Below the pieces are notes generated by a model. It was not told the DNA's origin, searched no databases, and saw only the letters and a list, made by a program, of their open reading frames with translations. A DNA stretch of 7,186 bases. It comes from Caldisericota bacterium (GTDB lineage: Bacteria > Caldisericota > Caldisericia > Cryosericales > Cryosericaceae). The stretch's first letter is position 1; each line of letters starts with the position of its first letter. This document shows positions 1-5,032 of this stretch, piece by piece. The position numbers and the translations under genes are program-made. Location of the stretch: contig JAPLGK010000169.1 of the NCBI GenBank assembly GCA_026390195.1, positions 1 to 7,186 on the forward strand, written 5' to 3'.

Positions 1-431
1 ACGGTGACCGCTGACGGCAGTGGCCCAGCCTGCGCCAGCAGGTCCTTCATGAGGACGCCCTCGAACAGGCCCGTCGCACTCCACCCGTCCACGCAGTGCA
101 GGGTGATGAGCTTCTGGTAGTGCGTGTGCGAGAGGACGTCAGCATACGTGAGAGTCTGGGGACTGCGTACAGCTCCATCGATGACGAGACGGTACGTTGC
201 GAGATCCACTGATTGCGGTCCGCGGAACGAGTTGTCCGGCAGGGCCTTGAAGTCCCTCAGCGGTTTGCCCTCATATTCGCGGATCTCCACGGCTCCCAGA
301 TCTCGCGCCCGTACCAGAGGACCCTTGATGTCTCCCTCCTCCGGTGTGGGGGACTGAGCGGTGCAGCCGCAGGTCGTGCCGATGAGAAGTGCCAGCAGGA
401 CAACACAGGCGATGCGCAACACCCTATGCAT
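1..431 (-). CDS. Exported molybdopterin-dependent oxidoreductase, sulfite oxidase fold (N-terminal part, cut by the window edge)
   Basis: My own reading of the minus strand gives 143 codons from the ATG at 431-429, open to the left edge; the C-terminal part lies outside. Residues 1-23 look like a signal peptide: basic MHRVLR, a hydrophobic core, then CGC. Cys21 or Cys23 could be a lipidation site, though the lipobox is atypical (no Leu at -3). The mature part has a GPQ segment, a YRLVIDG strand and TLHCVDGWS, followed by FEGVLMKDLL. This is the pattern of the oxidoreductase molybdopterin-binding domain (sulfite oxidase / YedY-MsrP superfamily), in which the Cys (here Cys113) binds molybdenum. 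The enzyme would act outside the cytoplasmic membrane; its substrate cannot be told. The start is supported by AAAGGAG at 443-437, 5 nt upstream. It lies downstream of nfo on the same strand but is separated by a hairpin and a promoter-like site, so it is probably its own transcription unit. Confidence 0.85.
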   Translation of the reverse strand, partial: MHRVLRIACVVLLALLIGTTCGCTAQSPTPEEGDIKGPLVRARDLGAVEIREYEGKPLRDFKALPDNSFRGPQSVDLATYRLVIDGAVRSPQTLTYADVLSHTHYQKLITLHCVDGWSATGLFEGVLMKDLLAQAGPLPSAVT

Positions 432-436
432 GGTGG

Positions 437-443
437 CTCCTTT
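437..443 (-). promoter_or_regulatory. Ribosome binding site of the molybdopterin oxidoreductase gene
   Basis: On the minus strand the sequence reads AAAGGAG, then 5 nt (CCACC), then ATG. This is a near-ideal Shine-Dalgarno sequence and it fixes the start codon at 431. Confidence 0.8.
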
Positions 444-489
444 CCGCGTCAGGTACGCAGTGATGCACGTTTGACGCAATCTTGCCTGT

Positions 490-517
490 AGTGTAGCGCT
501 TTTGGCCTCAATCACAA
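490..517 (-). promoter_or_regulatory. Candidate sigma70-type promoter for the molybdopterin oxidoreductase gene
   Basis: On the minus strand TTGTGA (517-512) is followed after 16 nt by TACACT (495-490). Each hexamer matches the consensus at 4 of 6 positions. It lies about 59 nt upstream of the ATG at 431, which leaves room for a normal leader with the SD. Matches of this quality occur by chance, so this is a candidate only. Confidence 0.35.
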
Positions 518-587
518 GGCTGGGAACACGCAGCGTTCGAGGTGGCCGTCTGGTCTTCCGATTTCCTGCAGCGGGGTCAATTGTATA

Positions 588-612
588 CCCCATGGTGCTC
601 CGCACCATGGGG
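588..612 (-). terminator. Perfect 11-bp hairpin after nfo, terminator-like but without a U-tract
   Basis: CCCCATGGTGC (588-598), a 3-nt loop (599-601) and its exact reverse complement (602-612) form an uninterrupted 11-bp, GC-rich stem. It begins 10 nt past the nfo stop codon on the minus strand, where a terminator would be expected. The bases after the stem on that strand read TATACAATTG, which is not a U-run. It may be a weak intrinsic terminator, a 3' end-stabilising hairpin, or one copy of a dispersed palindrome. Confidence 0.5.
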
Positions 613-621
613 GTTGACAAG

Positions 622-1467
622 TCACGGGGACGGGATGAGGGAGCGCAGGACGGCGAGGTTGCGAGCGTAGGCGCCATCGCCTCCGGGCGTCTCCAGAATT
701 CCGGGTATCCTGCCGAATCGCGTGTCGGCAAGCAAGAGACGAAATGGCTCCAGTCCGATCTCGCCCTGTCCGATTTCTGCATGCCGGTCGATCTTCGAAC
801 CCAGCGCACCCTTGGAATCGTTGAGATGAAAAGCCCGGACATTGTCCAAGCCGAGGACGCGGTCCAGTTCGTGAATGGTCGCGGCGTACCCTTCTCGAGA
901 GCGGATGTCATAGCCAGCGCCGTAAATGTGGCACGTATCGATGCAGAAGCCGACGCGCGCGGGGAAACGGCACAGGCTGCGTATGGCGGCGAGTTCCTCG
1001 AACACGCCGCCCAGGACGGAACGAGCACCCGTGGTGGTTTCGAGAAGCACCATGGTTCGGCGCGCACGGGTATGCCGGAAGATGTAGTCCAGACTCCTGG
1101 CCGCCATCTGGATTCCCTTCTCGGCCCCCTGGCCACGGTGAGCCCCGGGATGGACGACGAGATACGGAATGCCCAGGTGCTCCGTCCTGCCGATGTCGCT
1201 GACCATGCAGTCCCTGGACTTGACCAGAAGGTCGGGGTCGCGGGCGGCAAGGTTGACGAGATAGGTGGCGTGGACTGTTCCGGGGACCATGTGATGCCGC
1301 TTCATGCCGCGCTGGAACGCGGCGATTTCGTCCCGTGACAAGGGCGGCGCCTGCCACTGAAGCTGACTCTTGGTGAAGATCTGAAGCGTCTCGCATGTGC
1401 ACTCAACAGCATTCTGAGGGGCATTTGCCACTCCCCCCGCGATGGAAACATGGGCCCCCAAAATCAT
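622..1467 (-). CDS. nfo: Endonuclease IV (AP endonuclease, Nfo)
   Basis: A 281-residue protein of the usual length for endonuclease IV (E. coli Nfo is about 285 aa). It cuts DNA 5' of abasic sites and removes blocked 3' ends in base excision repair. The TIM-barrel metal site is complete: His66 (HATYLVNL), His106 (VVHPGA), Glu143 (LLETTTG), Asp177 and His180 (CIDTCHIYGAGYD), His214 (FHLNDSK), Asp227 and His229 (DRHAEIGQG) and Glu259 (ILETPGG). These match the nine trinuclear-zinc ligands known for the family. The N-terminal GAHVS motif is also present. The ATG overlaps the radical SAM stop codon by one base (TAATG), so translation is probably coupled; only a weak AGAAGAG lies 7 nt upstream. 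It is the last gene of the repair operon and would process AP sites made by the glycosylase encoded first. Confidence 0.97.
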   Translation of the reverse strand: MILGAHVSIAGGVANAPQNAVECTCETLQIFTKSQLQWQAPPLSRDEIAAFQRGMKRHHMVPGTVHATYLVNLAARDPDLLVKSRDCMVSDIGRTEHLGIPYLVVHPGAHRGQGAEKGIQMAARSLDYIFRHTRARRTMVLLETTTGARSVLGGVFEELAAIRSLCRFPARVGFCIDTCHIYGAGYDIRSREGYAATIHELDRVLGLDNVRAFHLNDSKGALGSKIDRHAEIGQGEIGLEPFRLLLADTRFGRIPGILETPGGDGAYARNLAVLRSLIPSP

Positions 1468-2417
1468 TAGTCTACTCTTCTGTTTTCATCGTGGGCAAGA
1501 TAAAATGTGGAGCCGCCATACCGTTCCACACGGAAACGAGGATCGGCACAAAGCTTATTGAGTACTGGATAAGGGTCGATACCGGACCGGCGGAGCAGTG
1601 CGATGACCTGGTCCTCTCGCATGGGGTGTCGCTTGCAGATGGAGGTGAGCGTGTCGACAGGATCAACCCCTGCGTCGACGGTGAATGCCTCGAAATCGGA
1701 TCCAGAGAGTTGCACACTGCCCAGAATACCCTCTGCTTCTGCCAGTTTCTCAGAGCCTACTGGGCGGACAAATGGCTCAGCGGGCGGGCGGATAGGCGTA
1801 TCAACAAACACACGATCGGGCCCGACTTCCTGCAGCAGCCAGTGCAATTCCTGGAGGACAGCGGGTGAATCATTGATGCCTTCCAGCAGCATCATCTCGA
1901 CCCACAACTGTCCCTGTCGCTGCATACGGGAGTAGGCAATGAGCCCTTGTCGCACAGCATCAAAAGTGATCCCGGCGCATGGACGGTCAATGCGGTGAAA
2001 TAATGCATCTGTTGGAGCATTGAAGGAGGTCAGAACGATATCAGCTTCGGCCAGGTCGGCACACACCGCCGGATCCGAAAGCAGCACACCATTGGTAATA
2101 ACGGCGACAGGAATGCTGGTCAAATGCCGGATTTCTCGGATAAGATCTCCCAGGCGTAGATACAAGGTCGGTTCCCCATTTCCGACAATGGAAATGTAGT
2201 CGGGCGGCGGCGTTATGTGCTTCAGCGCATCCTTCAGTTCACCGAGAATGTCCTGCAGCGGGAAGAATTCCTGCCGTACGACCGTTGGATGGTCGGTGCG
2301 TCCGAGCATACAGTAGATACAGCTCTTATTGCATGTTTTGTCAGGGATGGTGCTGATACCGAGACTGCGGCCGAGCCTTCTCGATGGGACTGGACCGTAG
2401 ATATAGCGATAAGTCAT
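1467..2417 (-). CDS. Radical SAM protein of the GPVPSRR family (COG0731-like Fe-S oxidoreductase), function unknown
   Basis: A 316-residue radical SAM enzyme. The N-terminus carries GPVPSRRLGRSLG, then Cys29-x3-Cys33-x2-Cys36 (CNKSCIYC), which binds the 4Fe-4S cluster that cleaves S-adenosylmethionine. GNGEPT at 79-84 is the family's SAM-binding GE motif, and ITNG near 107-110 is the next barrel strand. After the barrel, about residues 260-316 resemble a small winged-helix-like tail (MREDQVIALL... PRFRVERYGG); that reading is tentative. I recognise the family, often labelled Fe-S oxidoreductase and related to COG0731, but know no proven reaction, and nothing here marks it as the wyosine enzyme. 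It has no SPASM-type Cys-rich extension. Its start has a strong GAGGAGGAG SD and overlaps the glycosylase stop as ATGA. Its place between two base-excision-repair genes suggests, but does not show, a role with nucleic acids. Confidence 0.88.
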   Translation of the reverse strand: MTYRYIYGPVPSRRLGRSLGISTIPDKTCNKSCIYCMLGRTDHPTVVRQEFFPLQDILGELKDALKHITPPPDYISIVGNGEPTLYLRLGDLIREIRHLTSIPVAVITNGVLLSDPAVCADLAEADIVLTSFNAPTDALFHRIDRPCAGITFDAVRQGLIAYSRMQRQGQLWVEMMLLEGINDSPAVLQELHWLLQEVGPDRVFVDTPIRPPAEPFVRPVGSEKLAEAEGILGSVQLSGSDFEAFTVDAGVDPVDTLTSICKRHPMREDQVIALLRRSGIDPYPVLNKLCADPRFRVERYGGSTFYLAHDENRRVD

Positions 2418-3142
2418 GAACCACTCCTCCTCTTATGGACTTCGGACTGCCATCCGTCAGCTGAAAGAACGCCTGTACCGGTTGTAGACGGGCACAATAC
2501 CTGCAGAGGGCATCCGCTACACACGGGATGTGCACGACAATGCTCTTTCGCAAGTCGGACCAGCAGTGCATGCAATTCATTGTACATCTGAACGTCGACG
2601 GGCAGACGTGCTGTGAAAAACGACTGTGTCGTATCGTAATCGACGCGAGGGGGCAGCAAGCCCAGTCTCGCGCCGATACGCCTGGTGTACGCGTCCACGA
2701 CGAAGACGGGACGACCAGCGGCATACAGCAGGATGCTGTCCGCCGTCTCCTTGCCGATGCCGCGCACGGACAGGAGGTCCGCCCTCAGCGCCTGGAGGTC
2801 AGCATCCACCAGCTCTGCAGGGTCCCCGTGGGGTGTATGCCGCATGAGCCACGCAGACAACGCCTGGAGGGTACGCGCCTTCATGTTGTGGTATCCAGCA
2901 GGTCGGACGAGGGTTGCCAGCTCCAGCTCGGGCAGTGCGGTCAGGGCCTGGGCCGACATCGCGCCGCTGGAGCGAAGAGCGTCGATCGCTTTCTCGACGT
3001 TCGACCACGCCGTGTTTTGGGTCAGCACCGCGCCAGCGGCGACCTCGAACGGCGTGCCGGCGGGCCACCAGTGCTGTGGACCCCAGGCGGCCGTCAGCCG
3101 CGCGTACACGAGGGCGAGACTCGGATCTGGTTGTGTTCTCAT
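2414..3142 (-). CDS. HhH-GPD DNA glycosylase, endonuclease III-related (COG2231 / MagIII-like)
   Basis: Taken as 242 residues from the ATG at 3142. The reading frame is open to 3310, but that would run into the divergent ABC gene, and family similarity begins only near GPQHWWPAGTPFE (residues 21-33). GAVLTQNT (37-44) and the helix-hairpin-helix VRGIGKETADSILLYA (126-141) followed by VVDAYTRR (148-155) place it in the endonuclease III superfamily, in the branch with H. pylori MagIII. Asp150 is the catalytic aspartate. Glu132 stands where endonuclease III has its lyase Lys, so a monofunctional glycosylase that flips out damaged, perhaps alkylated, bases and leaves AP sites is expected. Cys202, 208, 211 and 217 (C-x5-C-x2-C-x5-C) form a probable 4Fe-4S loop, one residue shorter in the first gap than in E. 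coli Nth. It is the first main gene of the repair operon. No SD precedes its ATG; see the mini-ORF at 3139-3168. Confidence 0.9.
   Translation of the reverse strand: MRTQPDPSLALVYARLTAAWGPQHWWPAGTPFEVAAGAVLTQNTAWSNVEKAIDALRSSGAMSAQALTALPELELATLVRPAGYHNMKARTLQALSAWLMRHTPHGDPAELVDADLQALRADLLSVRGIGKETADSILLYAAGRPVFVVDAYTRRIGARLGLLPPRVDYDTTQSFFTARLPVDVQMYNELHALLVRLAKEHCRAHPVCSGCPLQVLCPSTTGTGVLSADGWQSEVHKRRSGS
2424..2432 (-). promoter_or_regulatory. Strong ribosome binding site of the radical SAM gene
   Basis: On the minus strand GAGGAGGAG lies 6 nt before the ATG at 2417, inside the 3' end of the glycosylase gene. It is the strongest SD in the repair operon. It allows independent initiation in addition to coupling through the ATGA overlap. 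Confidence 0.8.
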
Positions 3143-3168
3143 GGGTTCACTGAGACAGGGTACCCCAT
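3139..3168 (-). CDS. Possible 9-codon leader ORF coupled to the glycosylase gene
   Basis: On the minus strand AGGAG (3178-3174) is followed after 5 nt by ATG (3168-3166). That opens a 9-residue peptide, MGYPVSVNP, ending in TGA (3141-3139). The stop overlaps the glycosylase ATG (3142-3140) as ATGA, the same junction used elsewhere in this window. The glycosylase ATG has no SD of its own, so ribosomes could load on this mini-ORF and restart at the glycosylase. The peptide shows no run of one amino acid that would suggest an attenuator. It could also reflect a sequencing indel in a longer glycosylase N-terminus, or chance. Confidence 0.4.
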   Translation of the reverse strand: MGYPVSVNP

Positions 3169-3173
3169 AGATG

Positions 3174-3178
3174 CTCCT
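3174..3178 (-). promoter_or_regulatory. Shine-Dalgarno sequence of the leader mini-ORF
   Basis: AGGAG (in the context ACAGGAG) lies 5 nt before an ATG that is out of frame with the glycosylase. It is the only good SD in the 126-bp gap on this strand, so ribosomes for the repair operon most likely load here. Confidence 0.5.
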
Positions 3179-3231
3179 GTGCAAGAGGGCCAATGTGTCC
3201 TGCCCGTGCGGGGCTTGAAGGGTTCCGGCGG

Positions 3232-3260
3232 TTGACATCGGGCTGATTGGACAATATCCT
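3232..3260 (+). promoter_or_regulatory. Sigma70-type promoter of the ABC exporter operon
   Basis: A perfect TTGACA (3232-3237), a 17-nt spacer and TATCCT (3255-3260, 4 of 6 matches to TATAAT) form a strong promoter directed at the ABC genes. The -10 ends only 8 nt before the ATG at 3269, so the expected transcription start falls at about 3267-3269. The message would then be leaderless or nearly so, unless translation begins at the second ATG (3299). Confidence 0.7.
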
Positions 3261-3264
3261 GTCC
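3249..3264. promoter_or_regulatory. Operator-like inverted repeat over the -10 of the ABC promoter
   Basis: GGACA (3249-3253), a 6-nt centre and TGTCC (3260-3264) form a 16-bp dyad covering the TATCCT hexamer. A repressor bound here would block the promoter. The arms are only 5 bp and no regulator gene is in the window, so chance is a real alternative. Confidence 0.3.
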
Positions 3265-3268
3265 TGTC

Positions 3269-5032
3269 ATGACTAGTACGGAAACCAAAAGAACGAACAT
3301 GCTCCGGCACCTTGGCCCTGCGCTGTCGCGCTACTGGCCGCAGTATGTCGGCGGCATCATCATTCTTGGCACGGTCGACGTCATACAGACGCTCATCCCG
3401 GGGATAGCGGCACGCGTCATCGATGGACTGGCGGCGTTCAAGGCGGGGCCCCGTGAGCTGGGCGCTGCGATGCTACAGATAGGCCTCCTGGTCGTCGCGA
3501 TGACCGTCGGGCGGTATCTCTGGAGGTATCTGCTGTGGGGTTCGGCCAGGCGGGTCGAAGAGCAGATGCGCCGTGACCTCTTTGCCAAGTTCATGGCGCT
3601 TTCGGCCGCATTCCACGACAGACACAAAACGGGAGACCTGATGGCGCTTGTGACCAATGACCTCGAGGCGGTGCGGGAGGCGCTGGGCGACGGCCTGCTC
3701 ATGATTTCGGACTTCATCATCATGACGACATTCACGCTGGTTGCCATGTTCCGCTTCAACCGCCCGCTGACGCTGATGATGCTGGTGCCTCTTGTGCTCA
3801 TCGCGCTCGTCGTAACGCGCTCGGGCCCTGTCGTGTTCCGGCTGTTCAAGCGAGTGCAGGACGCGTTCTCCGCTCTAAGCGACTATGTGCAGGAGGCTGT
3901 GACCGGCATCCGGGTCATCAAGGTCTTCACCCGCGAGGACGCTGCCGCGCGCGGCCTGCAGGAACGAGCCATGGACATCGCACGCCGCAATGTCAGACTC
4001 GTGACGGTCTGGGGGCTCACATTCCCCCTGATCGACTTCCTCGGTTCCATTGCCACGCTGATCCTCCTGTGGGCAGGCGGTCTTCTTGTCACACGGGGAC
4101 AGTTCAGTATCGGAGGGCTGGTGGCGTTCAACACGTACATCGGCATGCTCGCCTGGCCGATGCTCGCGCTGGGCTGGGCCATCAACCTGTTCCAGAGGGG
4201 TCAGGCGTCCCTGGCCCGGATCAACGAGGTCCTCGACATGGAGCCGACCATCCTCGAGCGGCCCGACGCTCTCACGCTAGACGACATGCGCGGGGAAATC
4301 GAGTTCGACCACGTGACGTTCGAGCGTGAGGGCAAACGCATCCTCGACGATGTCAGCTTCCGTGTGCTCCCCGGGCAGAGAGTCGGCATCATCGGTCCCA
4401 TCGGCTCAGGCAAGACAACGATCGTTTCACTGCTGACGCGTGCCTATGACACGACGTCGGGACGGGTCCTGGTCGACGGGCATGACGTCCGCGACTACCG
4501 CATCAAGGATCTGCGGCGGGCGATCGGCGTCGTGACCCAGGACGTGTTCCTGTTCTCGGACTCGCTTGAGGAGAACATCAACGTGACCGAGCTGCCGGTC
4601 GGGGCCGAAGAGGTCCAGGAAGCGACAAGGCTGTCCGGCGTCTACAAGAACATCATGGAGTTTCAGGACGAGTTCAGTACGGTGGTCGGGGAGCGCGGCG
4701 TTACGCTGTCCGGTGGCGAGAAGCAGCGTGTCACCATCGCGCGCGCCATTCTCAAGAAGCCTCGTATCCTTGTCCTGGACGACGCCCTGTCGGCCGTGGA
4801 CGCCGACACCGAGAAGCATGTCCTCGACAACATCGCAAGCTTCGAGACAAAGCCGACGACGGTCGTCATCAGCAACCGCATCTCTGCACTGCGGCACCTG
4901 GACAAGTTGCTGGTTCTCGACAGCGGGCACGTCGAGGAAGAGGGGATCCACAGCGATCTCCTTCGGGCGAAGGGCATGTACTGGCGCATCTTCAGGAAAC
5001 AGCTGGTGGAGCGCAAGGTGGAGAAGGAATGA
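3269..5032 (+). CDS. Heterodimeric ABC exporter subunit with degenerate ATP site (BmrC/TM287-like), fused permease-ATPase
   Basis: 587 residues, the usual half-transporter length: a six-helix membrane domain (about 20-320) and a nucleotide-binding domain (about 345-580). Walker A is GPIGSGKT (376-383, Lys382), the Q-loop Gln424, the signature LSGGE (480-484) and Walker B ILVLD (500-504). After Walker B comes Asp505 instead of the catalytic Glu, and the switch His is replaced by Asn536 (ISNR). These changes mark the degenerate-site subunit of heterodimeric exporters such as TM287/288 and BmrC/BmrD. Its canonical signature completes the active site of the partner, encoded next with an ATGA overlap. 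The likely role is export of drugs, lipids or peptides across the cytoplasmic membrane; the substrate is unknown. No SD precedes the ATG at 3269, and Met11 (3299) is an alternative start that would leave a normal-length N-terminus. Confidence 0.95.
   Translation: MTSTETKRTNMLRHLGPALSRYWPQYVGGIIILGTVDVIQTLIPGIAARVIDGLAAFKAGPRELGAAMLQIGLLVVAMTVGRYLWRYLLWGSARRVEEQMRRDLFAKFMALSAAFHDRHKTGDLMALVTNDLEAVREALGDGLLMISDFIIMTTFTLVAMFRFNRPLTLMMLVPLVLIALVVTRSGPVVFRLFKRVQDAFSALSDYVQEAVTGIRVIKVFTREDAAARGLQERAMDIARRNVRLVTVWGLTFPLIDFLGSIATLILLWAGGLLVTRGQFSIGGLVAFNTYIGMLAWPMLALGWAINLFQRGQASLARINEVLDMEPTILERPDALTLDDMRGEIEFDHVTFEREGKRILDDVSFRVLPGQRVGIIGPIGSGKTTIVSLLTRAYDTTSGRVLVDGHDVRDYRIKDLRRAIGVVTQDVFLFSDSLEENINVTELPVGAEEVQEATRLSGVYKNIMEFQDEFSTVVGERGVTLSGGEKQRVTIARAILKKPRILVLDDALSAVDADTEKHVLDNIASFETKPTTVVISNRISALRHLDKLLVLDSGHVEEEGIHSDLLRAKGMYWRIFRKQLVERKVEKE
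5020..5023 (+). promoter_or_regulatory. Ribosome binding site of the second ABC subunit
   Basis: GGAG lies 5 nt before the ATG at 5029, within the last codons of the first subunit. With the ATGA stop-start overlap it allows matched synthesis of the two partners. Confidence 0.7.

Noticed and set aside
614..619. Perfect TTGACA on the plus strand
   Set aside because: No plus-strand gene follows, and nothing like TATAAT lies at the proper distance; the downstream sequence is the end of nfo on the other strand.
502..1338. 278-codon open frame on the plus strand
   Set aside because: It lies antisense to nfo, whose nine metal ligands are intact. The plus frame has no recognisable domain and no SD, and high GC makes such shadow frames common.
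3202..3214. GC-rich short dyad GCCC-N5-GGGC in the repair leader
   Set aside because: A 4-bp stem in GC-rich sequence is expected by chance; no alternative pairing with the SD was evident.
3143..3310. In-frame N-terminal extension of the glycosylase (56 extra residues, starts at 3310 or 3238)
   Set aside because: It would overlap the divergent ABC gene and its promoter. It has no SD, and family similarity begins after Met57 of that frame.
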